The notes under the pieces are model-generated. The model had not been told where the DNA came from. It worked only from the letters and a program-made list of their open reading frames with translations, and did not search any database. From NCBI RefSeq assembly GCF_001425385.1, contig NZ_LMQO01000004.1, positions 124,001 to 188,000 on the forward strand: a stretch of 64,000 nt of DNA, in the 5' to 3' direction. Below, piece after piece: positions 26,400 to 33,994 of this stretch; position 1 is the stretch's first letter; every line of letters begins with the position of its first letter. The DNA is from Sphingomonas sp. Leaf407 (lineage in GTDB: Bacteria; Pseudomonadota; Alphaproteobacteria; Sphingomonadales; Sphingomonadaceae). The translations under genes were made by a program, and so were the position numbers.

Positions 26400-27554
26400 G
26401 TGGGGATCGATCCGTGGATCATGGTGGCGCTCGTCGCGAACATCGCAGGCTATGCGGTGTATCTGCGCGCGCTGCGGCGTGATCTGGTCGAACCCAATCG
26501 CGCCTCGTGGCTGATCTGGAGCATCGGCACCGGCGTCGAGGCGGCGACCTATGCCGCGGTCAACCCCCGCGCGCTCCAGACGATCGTCCTGCTCGTCTCG
26601 GCGCTTGCCTGCATCCTCGTGATGCTCGGCATCTGGCGGCGGTCGGCCTGGGCCTCGCCCAGCCGAAGCGAGACGGCGTGCATCGTCGCCAGCCTCGGCG
26701 CGCTGGTCCTGTGGCTCGGCTTCCGCGATGCCTTCTGGGCGCATATGCTGGTCGTGGTGGCGGTGCCGGTCAGCTTCTGGCCGACATGGGTCGCCGCCCG
26801 TGCCGATCCGCAGCGCGAACGCTCGCCGGCATGGGGGCTGTGGACGATCGGCGATCTCGCCACGCTGCTGGTCGCGCTGGGTGTCGCGCATGGGCGCAGC
26901 GTCGGCGAACTCGCCTATCCGATCGTCGAGCTGGCGTCGCATGCGGCGGTATGGGGACTGGTGCTGTGGGGCACCCGCCGGCGTGGCGCGCGCGCGCTGA
27001 CGGCGACCGCCATCGCCGAACGGTTCCGGGTCGGCAGCAATCATCTCGGCAAGGCGGTGTTCGCCAATACCGCCATTACCGAGGGTGCGCGGCTGTTCCC
27101 CTTCACCGGCCCACGCCTGCGCGCCGCGCGGGTGCCGCAGCAATTGCTGGGCAACAGCGACCGCTATGTTCAGGTGACGCCTGACGAATATATGGGACCG
27201 TCAGGGCGGATCGACGACCTTGTCAACCATAGTTGCGATCCCAACGCGGGGCTGCGCTTCGCCGACGACGGCGTCTGGCTGGTCGCGCTGCGCGACATCG
27301 CGGCGGGCGAGGAAGTGGCGTGGGACTATTCGACCACGCTCAGCGAGAGCAACTGGCACATGCTGTGCCAGTGCCGCGCGCCCGAATGTCGCCGGGTGAT
27401 CGGCAATTTCGCCGGCCTGCCGCCCGAGCGACAGGAATGGTTCCGCGCCAAGGGGGTCGTCGCCCCCTATCTGCGTCGGCGCGACGACACGACCTCCCCC
27501 GATGCGCTACCGTCGGTCGCGGTCGGCGCGGGCAAGGCGTCGATCGGCTTTTGA
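26400..27554 (+). CDS. Six-helix membrane protein fused to a SET domain
   Basis: The 384-residue protein has two parts. Residues 1-200 hold about six hydrophobic helices in what look like two related three-helix blocks, each with a Pro/Arg-Ser-x-x-W element (EPNRASWLIWSIG and RERSPAWGLWTIGD), reminiscent of PQ-loop/SemiSWEET bundles. Residues 210-345 are a SET methyltransferase domain: NHSCDPN (276-282), GEEVAWDYS (303-311), and a post-SET CxCx4C (C323, C325, C330). SET domains methylate lysines using S-adenosylmethionine. Start is GTG at 26400. Catalytic function is inferred; the membrane-SET arrangement is unusual. It converges on the histidine kinase with a five-base gap. Confidence 0.85.
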   Translation: MGIDPWIMVALVANIAGYAVYLRALRRDLVEPNRASWLIWSIGTGVEAATYAAVNPRALQTIVLLVSALACILVMLGIWRRSAWASPSRSETACIVASLGALVLWLGFRDAFWAHMLVVVAVPVSFWPTWVAARADPQRERSPAWGLWTIGDLATLLVALGVAHGRSVGELAYPIVELASHAAVWGLVLWGTRRRGARALTATAIAERFRVGSNHLGKAVFANTAITEGARLFPFTGPRLRAARVPQQLLGNSDRYVQVTPDEYMGPSGRIDDLVNHSCDPNAGLRFADDGVWLVALRDIAAGEEVAWDYSTTLSESNWHMLCQCRAPECRRVIGNFAGLPPERQEWFRAKGVVAPYLRRRDDTTSPDALPSVAVGAGKASIGF

Positions 27555-27559
27555 TTCGA

Positions 27560-29416
27560 TCAGGCGGCAGCGCTCGCCTGCATCGCCTCCGCCGCCTGTA
27601 GCGTCAGCACCGCATGCGCCCCGCACCCCGGTCCCTCACTCTCCAGCCGCAGCGCGCCGCCCATCGCGACCATCGAATTGGCGCACCAGTGCAGCCCGAG
27701 GCCGCCCGACTTGTGCGACCGCGTCGAATAGCCGCGCTGGAACAGCAGCGCAGCCGTAGCCGGGTCGAAGCCTTCGCCGTCGTCCGAAATCGTCACGGTC
27801 ACGTCATGCTGCGCCTCGGCGATCGTCACGGTGATCTGCCCCCCCGCCCCGATCCGCGCGGCGATCGATTCGGCCGCGTTGCCGAACAGGTTGCCGATCA
27901 CCTGGCTCAGAATCACCCGGTTGGCGAGCACCCAATAGGGCTGTGCCGGGAACGAGAAGGCGATCGAATGTTCGCCCGAATAGCGGGCGATCGCGGCGTT
28001 GCGCGCGACGATGTCGGTCACGTCGCACGGGTCGAGCGGCGGGCGTTCATGCGCCGCCTGCTGCTGCTCGCCGATGATGTCGAGGACATTGTGCAGCGCC
28101 GCCCGCCCGATCTCGAGCTGCGCCATGCGCTCGATCCGCGCCGCGCTCGCCGCTTGCGTGGCGGCGGTGATGAACCCGGCCAGCTTGCGCCGCCGCGCCG
28201 GGACCACATCGTCATTGGCAAGTTCGGCCACCGCCCGGTCGAGCAGCGCGCGGTCGGCGACCGGCGGCTGGATGAGTCCGTGCGACAGGATCGTGCTGAT
28301 CGGCGACAAGGCGTTGCGGACATTGTGCATCACCGCCACCGCGCTTTCAGACCGGCCGAGGCGGAACGACTGCGCCTCCAACTGTTCGGACAGGTCGTTC
28401 AACTGGCGCAGCATCGCGTTGAAGCTGGTGACGAGCGAGCCGATCTCGTCGTCGCGCCGTTCCTCGCGCAGCACGCGCATCGTGCCCGACGCGCGGACGT
28501 CGTGCATGTGCCGTTCGATCCGCGCCAGCGGCCGCAGCACCAGCCGCGCGACGATCCGCGTCAGCACCAGCAGCATGAGCGCGAGCAGCAACACCGTGCC
28601 CCCGACCGCCAGCCACAGCATCTGCCGGCCGAGCAGCGTCAGATCGCGCGGCACGGTGAAGGCGGCATCGGCGACCGGGCGACCGTCCGCCCCGGCGATC
28701 GGCACCGCGATCGACAGGGTACGCGGCCGCGTGGTCATCCGCCACGCCGTCCCTTGCGTATCGGAGCGGATGACGGCGGGAAGCTGCACCAGCGCGGCCA
28801 GTTGCTTCGAGGACATGGCGCGGGCCATCAGCACGAAACCGCGTGGATCGCCGCTGCCGTCGCTGCGCCGGACGCGCGCGACGCCGATCGCGCTCAGCCG
28901 GTCGCCCAGCCGGATATAGAAGCTGGCCGAACTGCGCGGCCCCAGTTGCGCGTCGAGATCGATCCCGCCGATCGCCTTCACCAGTTGCGCGCGCATCGCC
29001 GGCACGTCGCGCCCCGCCGCCTGATCGACCCAGCGCGCGATCACGATGCGGCGGTCGGGCGCGACATAGGCCATGCCGTCCATGCCGAGATTGGCCATCG
29101 CCAGCACCGAAAAACTGTCGCGCTCGAACGCGGCACTGGGCGCGGCCATATAGGCATAGCTGTCGTTCCAGTCGCCATAGTCGCGCGACGCGCTTTCGAC
29201 CTTGCCGGCGAATTCGCGCAGAGCCGCGCGGGTCCGCTCGACATGGCCCTGCACCGCCTGCTCCTCCAGCCGGTCGAAACTGGGGGTGATGACGGCGGCC
29301 AGCATCACCATGATCGCAACCGCGCCGATCACGCCAGCGGCACTCAGCATCCAGATGAGCTTGCCGCCGAGCGAGCGCGGACGGGGCAGCCGCACCCGCC
29401 GGAACCGCGCGGTCAT
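27560..29416 (-). CDS. CHASE4-type membrane sensor histidine kinase
   Basis: The 618-residue kinase has TM1 at about residues 18-40, a periplasmic CHASE4-like sensor (DWNDSYAYM is typical), TM2 near residue 275 (WLAVGGTVLLLALMLLVL), and a HAMP domain. The dimerisation segment has phosphoacceptor H364 in AVMHNVRNALSPI. The ATPase has the N box (NLFGNAAESI), G1 (DDGEGFDP) and G2 (GGLGLH) motifs. The ligand is unknown. Its ATG overlaps the stop of the REC-GGDEF-EAL gene, so that protein is its likely partner. Confidence 0.92.
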   Translation of the reverse strand: MTARFRRVRLPRPRSLGGKLIWMLSAAGVIGAVAIMVMLAAVITPSFDRLEEQAVQGHVERTRAALREFAGKVESASRDYGDWNDSYAYMAAPSAAFERDSFSVLAMANLGMDGMAYVAPDRRIVIARWVDQAAGRDVPAMRAQLVKAIGGIDLDAQLGPRSSASFYIRLGDRLSAIGVARVRRSDGSGDPRGFVLMARAMSSKQLAALVQLPAVIRSDTQGTAWRMTTRPRTLSIAVPIAGADGRPVADAAFTVPRDLTLLGRQMLWLAVGGTVLLLALMLLVLTRIVARLVLRPLARIERHMHDVRASGTMRVLREERRDDEIGSLVTSFNAMLRQLNDLSEQLEAQSFRLGRSESAVAVMHNVRNALSPISTILSHGLIQPPVADRALLDRAVAELANDDVVPARRRKLAGFITAATQAASAARIERMAQLEIGRAALHNVLDIIGEQQQAAHERPPLDPCDVTDIVARNAAIARYSGEHSIAFSFPAQPYWVLANRVILSQVIGNLFGNAAESIAARIGAGGQITVTIAEAQHDVTVTISDDGEGFDPATAALLFQRGYSTRSHKSGGLGLHWCANSMVAMGGALRLESEGPGCGAHAVLTLQAAEAMQASAAA

Positions 29417-31308
29417 CCGCCGTAGGTGCCGGTGACGGGCAGCGCCGTGCCGGTCAGGCCGTTGTTGGCAAGCTCGATCGCCACCGGGCCGGCCACCGGG
29501 CGCGAGAGATAATAGCCTTGCAGATGCGAACAGCCGGCAACCCGCAGCGCCTGCACCTGCGCATCGGTTTCCACCCCTTCGGCCACGACTTCGAGGCCCA
29601 GCGCCCGGCCGAGATGGATGATCGAATGGACGATCGCCGCGCTCTCGCGCTCGCGGCCCATGCCGTCGATGAAGCTGCGGTCGATCTTCAGGCAATCGAG
29701 CGCGAACTTGCGGATGTTGTACAGCGACGAATAGCCGGTGCCGAAATCGTCGAGCGCGATGCGGAAGCCCATCTGCCTGAGCTTGTAGAGCGTTTCCGCC
29801 GCGCGTTCGGCATTGTCGAAGATCGCGGTTTCGGTGATCTCGATCTGCAGCCGGTTGGGCGGCAGGCCGGTACGCTGCACCTTTTCGAGCACATGGCCGA
29901 CGAAATTCTGCCGCCGGAACTGGCGGGGGCTGAAGTTGACCGAGACATATTGCCCCGGCCAGTTGGGCAGCATGGCCAGCGCGGTATCGAGCACCCAGTC
30001 GCCCAGTTCGTGGATCAGGTTCGATTCCTCGGCGATCGGAATGAACATCGCCGGGCTGATCGCGCCATAGGTCGGACTGTTCCAGCGTAGCAGCGCCTCG
30101 AACGCGACGACGTCCAGCGTGTTGCGCGACACGATCGGCTGATAGACGAGGCTCAGTTCGCCATTGGCGATCGCTTCGGCAAGGCCGCTTTCGATCTGGC
30201 GGCGGAAGCGGATCGATTCATCCATGCTGTCGTCGAACACGCGCACCACCCCGCGCCCCGAACGCTTGGCTTCGTTCAGCGCGAGGTCGGCGCGACGCAT
30301 GACATCGACGGGTTCGCGCCCGGTATCGCCTTCGACGATGACCACGCCGACCGACGCCGCGCCCTGCACCGAATGGCCGAACACCCGGAAACTGGTCGAA
30401 CAGGCAAGGACCAGCCGCTCGCAGCGCATCACCGCATCGTCCTCGCCGGTGACGGGCATCAGCACGCCGAACTCGTCGCCGCCCAGCCGGGCGACGAATC
30501 CTTCGCCCGCGACCTGTTCGGTCAGGATCGTACAGGTCATGCGGATCAGCTCGTCGCCCGCCAGATGGCCGAGCGTGTCGTTGACCAGCTTGAACCGGTC
30601 GAGATCGATCATCGCCATCGCGAAGGTCTCGGCCCCACGCACCTGTTCGGTCAGCGCGCGCAGGAACGCCAGGCGGTTGGGCGCCTCGGTCAGCACGTCG
30701 TGGTTGGCCATGTGAATGGCCTTGCTCTCGTTCGCCGCCAGTTCGAGCGCCTGTTCCTCCAGTTGCTCGACCTTCGCCGCCAGCGCGGCGCGCATGTCGG
30801 CCAGTTCGCGGTCGGACTGCCAGCGGTGCGACAGCGCGGTCGCCATCTGGCGGATTTCCTCCACCTCGAACGGCTTGGCGAGATAGAAGATCTTGTCCGC
30901 CGGGCCGGCGGCGCGGCTGATCTCCAGCGGCGAGAAATCGGAATAGCCGGTGACGATCACGATCTGCACATCGGGGTCGAGCGCGCGGATGCGGGTCGCC
31001 GTCTCGCGCCCGTCGATGCCGGGCGGCATCCGCACGTCGATGAACGCGACGGCGAAGCGATCACCCTCCGCGATACCGCGTTCGACCGCCGCGACCGCGT
31101 CCAGCCCCTGGGTATGGTGGACCAGCCGGAAATCGGGCTCGTCGGCCGCGACCGTCGCCTCGACGTCGTCGAACAGCTCGGCGGCCATCGCGCCCAGCAT
31201 ATCGGCGGTGTCGTCGCGCCGGAACGACCGGCGATAGGCGTCATGGACCGCCGATTCGTCGTCCACGATCAAGATCCGCACTATGCCCGCTCCCGTCTCG
31301 AAACTCAT
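29413..31308 (-). CDS. Response regulator with GGDEF and EAL domains
   Basis: The 631-residue protein has an N-terminal REC domain (VDDE; phosphoacceptor D91 in FIDVRMPPG; LAKPF lysine), a coiled-coil linker (AALAAKVEQLEEQALELAAN), a diguanylate cyclase domain with intact GGDEF (276-280), and a phosphodiesterase domain with EAL (404-406), QIEITETAI, DDFGTGYSS and EGVET. Both catalytic signatures are intact, so it could make or degrade c-di-GMP depending on phosphorylation. It is upstream of, and overlaps, the histidine kinase. The REC domain carries an extended loop before the phosphoacceptor. Confidence 0.95.
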   Translation of the reverse strand: MSFETGAGIVRILIVDDESAVHDAYRRSFRRDDTADMLGAMAAELFDDVEATVAADEPDFRLVHHTQGLDAVAAVERGIAEGDRFAVAFIDVRMPPGIDGRETATRIRALDPDVQIVIVTGYSDFSPLEISRAAGPADKIFYLAKPFEVEEIRQMATALSHRWQSDRELADMRAALAAKVEQLEEQALELAANESKAIHMANHDVLTEAPNRLAFLRALTEQVRGAETFAMAMIDLDRFKLVNDTLGHLAGDELIRMTCTILTEQVAGEGFVARLGGDEFGVLMPVTGEDDAVMRCERLVLACSTSFRVFGHSVQGAASVGVVIVEGDTGREPVDVMRRADLALNEAKRSGRGVVRVFDDSMDESIRFRRQIESGLAEAIANGELSLVYQPIVSRNTLDVVAFEALLRWNSPTYGAISPAMFIPIAEESNLIHELGDWVLDTALAMLPNWPGQYVSVNFSPRQFRRQNFVGHVLEKVQRTGLPPNRLQIEITETAIFDNAERAAETLYKLRQMGFRIALDDFGTGYSSLYNIRKFALDCLKIDRSFIDGMGRERESAAIVHSIIHLGRALGLEVVAEGVETDAQVQALRVAGCSHLQGYYLSRPVAGPVAIELANNGLTGTALPVTGTYGG

Positions 31309-31516
31309 GGGTATCGGGGTAGGCGGACAGGGTTAAATGCGGGTTAAGCAGGGTTCGTAACCGCGATGCCCCGCCCCGCCGACAGGACGGACCGCCGCCG
31401 GGCGCCCGATCGCCACCCCCTGCTTGCACCCGACGGAACAACGCGATAAGGCGCACGCATCGCTGGTGGAAACCATAGCGATCGACGGCGGGACCGCATG
31501 GCGCTCCCCACCCGTT

Positions 31517-31590
31517 GCGGGTGTAGCTCAATGGTAGAGCAGAAGCTTCCCAAGCTTACGACGAGGGTTCGATTCCCTTCACCCGCTCCA
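31517..31590 (+). tRNA. tRNA-Gly (anticodon CCC)
   Basis: The 74-base cloverleaf has acceptor GCGGGTG/CACCCGC, D arm GCTC-AATGGTA-GAGC, anticodon loop TTCCCAA (anticodon CCC), T arm GAGGG-TTCGATT-CCCTT, and an encoded CCA at 31588-31590. The anticodon stem GAAGC/GCTTA has a G-A mismatch at its outer pair. It reads GGG codons, common in this GC-rich genome. It is eight bases from the 3' end of the convergent ROK gene. Confidence 0.95.
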
Positions 31591-31598
31591 ACCGACCG

Positions 31599-32771
31599 TC
31601 AGTCAGGGCTTATCCCGTCGGGATCGAAGAACGCGGCGCGCAGCGGCAGGGTCGCGGCGCCGATCGCGGCGGCGTCGCCGTCGATGACCGAGGCTATGAT
31701 CCAGGGGGCCGGCCGGTGATGGCCACGGCGTTCGGGGTTGGTGAAGCGGACCCGATTGATGATTCGCGCGGCCAAGGCGGGGGGCAGGCGTCCGCCCAGC
31801 ACGATCATCGCCGGGTCGGCGACCGCCGAGATCGCGGACACCACCAGATCGAGCGAGGGGATGCTGCGGTCGAGCCAGACGTCGACCGCCGGATGGTCGA
31901 CGTCGAACGCGGCGAGCATCGAGTGCAGGTCGGGATAGGCGGTTCCCATGGCGGCAAAGGTCAGCCGTAGCGCCTCCAGGTTCGGCTGCGGCCAGTCGAC
32001 CGGCAGGATCGACGCGAATTCGCCGGCGTTGCCATGGCTCCCACGCAACGGCAGCCCCTGCGCGATGATGCCGCCGCCGAACCCGGCCGAGAAATAGAGA
32101 TAGGCAAAGTCGCGCACGCTGCGACCATGGCCGAGCATCGCCTCGCCGATCGCGGCGACGTTGCCGTCGTTGTCGATCCAGACCTTTTGCCCGAGCGCGT
32201 CGGCCAATATCGTGTCGAGCGGGACCAGTGCCCATGGATCGAGCAGCCGTGGCGGGTTGAGTCGCGCTCCGTCGCCGATGAAATAGCCGGTGACGCCGAT
32301 CCCGATGCCGACCAGCGTCGCCGGATCGCGGCCTGCGTCGGCAACGGCATGGTCGATCATCCGGCGGATCTGATGGCAGGCGCGATCGATGCCGATGTCG
32401 ACCAGCCGCTCGGTCCGCGCCGCCTCAACGGTGCCGGCCAGATCGAGCAGCACGAGCGAGACGGCATCGGTCATCACCGACAGCCCGACCGCGAACGCCG
32501 CCCCCCCCTCCAGCGCCAGCTTGGCGGCGGGCTTGCCGCGACCGGCGGCGATCGGGGCGGCCTCGCGCAGCAGGCCGCGCGCGATCAGCGGTTCGACCAG
32601 CCGGGTGATCGAATGGGGGGCAAGCCCGGTCAGTCGTGCAAGGTCGGCGCGGCTGGAAGGCCCCAGCCGCGACAGCAAATCCATGACCAGCCGTTCGTTG
32701 ACGGTCGCGGTCCGTCGGCCATCGTCGCGAAGAAAATGGGCTGGAAACGCCCCGGCGGTGATCCCGTTCAT
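31599..32771 (-). CDS. ROK family transcriptional regulator
   Basis: The 390-residue protein has an N-terminal winged helix-turn-helix (LGPSSRADLARLTGLAPHSI) and a C-terminal ROK sugar-kinase-like domain with GIGIGVTGYF, IDNDGNVAAIGE and SHGNAGEF. The cysteine zinc motif (CGxxGCxE) usual in NagC/Mlc-type ROK proteins is not visible after GNAGEF, so ligand binding may differ. Such regulators repress carbohydrate genes. The ATG at 32771 gives MNGITAG; the frame is open upstream into the repeat element. No sugar operon is adjacent, so the target is unknown. Confidence 0.9.
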   Translation of the reverse strand: MNGITAGAFPAHFLRDDGRRTATVNERLVMDLLSRLGPSSRADLARLTGLAPHSITRLVEPLIARGLLREAAPIAAGRGKPAAKLALEGGAAFAVGLSVMTDAVSLVLLDLAGTVEAARTERLVDIGIDRACHQIRRMIDHAVADAGRDPATLVGIGIGVTGYFIGDGARLNPPRLLDPWALVPLDTILADALGQKVWIDNDGNVAAIGEAMLGHGRSVRDFAYLYFSAGFGGGIIAQGLPLRGSHGNAGEFASILPVDWPQPNLEALRLTFAAMGTAYPDLHSMLAAFDVDHPAVDVWLDRSIPSLDLVVSAISAVADPAMIVLGGRLPPALAARIINRVRFTNPERRGHHRPAPWIIASVIDGDAAAIGAATLPLRAAFFDPDGISPD

Positions 32772-32844
32772 CGGCCTGAAAAGCGGCGTCGGCGCACCGC
32801 TGTCAAGCACGACGGCATCGGGATCGCCGAACCTGCCCCTGTTT

Positions 32845-32990
32845 GCGGTGCCGGCCCGCTCCCCCTCGGGTCCCAGCAAAGTATTACTTTGCTGGGCTAC
32901 CCTCTCCCGACCACCCATCAAGGATACGCTGTGGGTGGTCGGGAGGGGGAGCGGGCCGGCACCGCCTTGAAATTCGCTCTCCCGCGAATT
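32845..32990. repeat. Nested palindromic element
   Basis: A perfect 23-base outer stem (32845-32867 with 32943-32965) encloses a CCCAGCAAAG/CTTTGCTGGG hairpin (32872-32896) and a TCCCGACCACCCA/TGGGTGGTCGGGA hairpin (32904-32943), giving a cloverleaf-like fold. A further AAATTCGC/GCGAATTT hairpin lies at 32970-32991, just past the end of the beta-propeller-like gene, and might act as its terminator. Confidence 0.8.
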
Positions 32991-33003
32991 TACAGACAGC
33001 CGC

Positions 33004-33885
33004 TCAGCGGAGCCAGCGGACCTTGTAGAGCCGCATGCCCGGCGTTTCGATCCGGCGCGGCGCGGCCATGGCGCGGTTGGCGACGGTGAAGCCGTGCGCC
33101 CACCAGCTTTCCTCGGCCTGCACCCATGCGGTCGCACGGGCCGATACGCTGACCGACTTGACCTTCAGCTTCGGGTTCAGCGCCGCGATCGGCGTGAACC
33201 GACCGCGCGCCGGATCGAAGGTCCATGCGCCATCGTCGGTGGTGACGACATAGCCGCCGTCGGGGGTCGGCGACAGGTCATGCCCGTCGCGCCGCCCGGG
33301 CAACGTCCAGCGCTGCGTTTCGACGAGTTGCGGGGTCGCCGCGCGCGGATCGAACGAGAACGCCTGCACCATGTCGTGCGACAGCGCGAACAGGCGCTTG
33401 CGGCGGGCATCCCACACCGCGCCATGGCCCGAAGGCAGCGGCAGGGTGAGCAGCGGGGTTTCGCTCTGCGACAGGCGGTAGAGTTCCAGCCGGTCGCCGC
33501 GCGGATGGATCGACAGCGCGACCGCGGCATAGCCGCCGGGCAGCAGGTCGGCCGAATGCGCCATCGGCGCGGTCGCGCGGAACCGGACCTTGCCGGTCGC
33601 CCGGTCGACCAGCACCACCCCGCCGGTCGAGGCGGTGACGAGGATCGCCCGGCCACCGTCGACCGGCTTGCAGTCGTCGATATGCGCCAGCAGCTTCGTG
33701 CGATAGGCGGCGGGCAGATCCTCGGCCGCCGCCGCGCTCCAGCGCCAGGTTTCGACCACCGATTCGCCGCTCACCCGATATTCGCGAATCTGATCGTCGC
33801 CACAGGCATAGAGCCGCTCCGATGCGGCGGTGGGTCCGTGCGCCATCATCCCGGCAAGCGCCATCAGCATCTTCGACGTCATCAT
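33004..33885 (-). CDS. Secreted beta-propeller-like protein, unknown
   Basis: The 293-residue protein has a signal peptide (KMLMALAGMMAHGPTAAS) and then repeated Trp/Asp/Gly blade-like segments such as GGVVLVDRATGKVRFRAT, LFALSHDMVQAFSFDP, GHDLSPTPDGGYVVTTDD and GAWTFDPARGRFTPI. It resembles WD40/NHL-type propellers (possibly the DUF6528 group), with no catalytic motif. ATG 33885 is chosen for its GGGGA site; ATG 33900 is an alternative. It diverges from the TonB receptor at 33995 and shares its promoter region, so it probably belongs to the same uptake system. Confidence 0.72.
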   Translation of the reverse strand: MMTSKMLMALAGMMAHGPTAASERLYACGDDQIREYRVSGESVVETWRWSAAAAEDLPAAYRTKLLAHIDDCKPVDGGRAILVTASTGGVVLVDRATGKVRFRATAPMAHSADLLPGGYAAVALSIHPRGDRLELYRLSQSETPLLTLPLPSGHGAVWDARRKRLFALSHDMVQAFSFDPRAATPQLVETQRWTLPGRRDGHDLSPTPDGGYVVTTDDGAWTFDPARGRFTPIAALNPKLKVKSVSVSARATAWVQAEESWWAHGFTVANRAMAAPRRIETPGMRLYKVRWLR

Positions 33886-33925
33886 TTTTCCCGTCCCCAT
33901 CCAATCATGTTTGCGGCTTCACATA

Positions 33926-33957
33926 CCGTCACAGTTATGTCACCTATAGTGAATAAT
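33926..33957 (+). promoter_or_regulatory. PHO-box-like direct repeat and -10 element
   Basis: CCGTCAC (33926-33932) and ATGTCAC (33937-33943) are 7-base direct repeats with 4-base AT-rich spacing, the 11-base period of a PhoB box (CTGTCAT-N4-CTGTCAT). A weaker CTTCAC lies about 10 bases earlier. AATAAT (33952-33957) is placed like a -10. It precedes a TonB receptor and a phosphatase/phosphodiesterase gene. Functional assignment is inference. Confidence 0.5.
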
Positions 33958-33994
33958 AACCGCCCGACCAGATCGGGGATAGAGGGGAAACACC

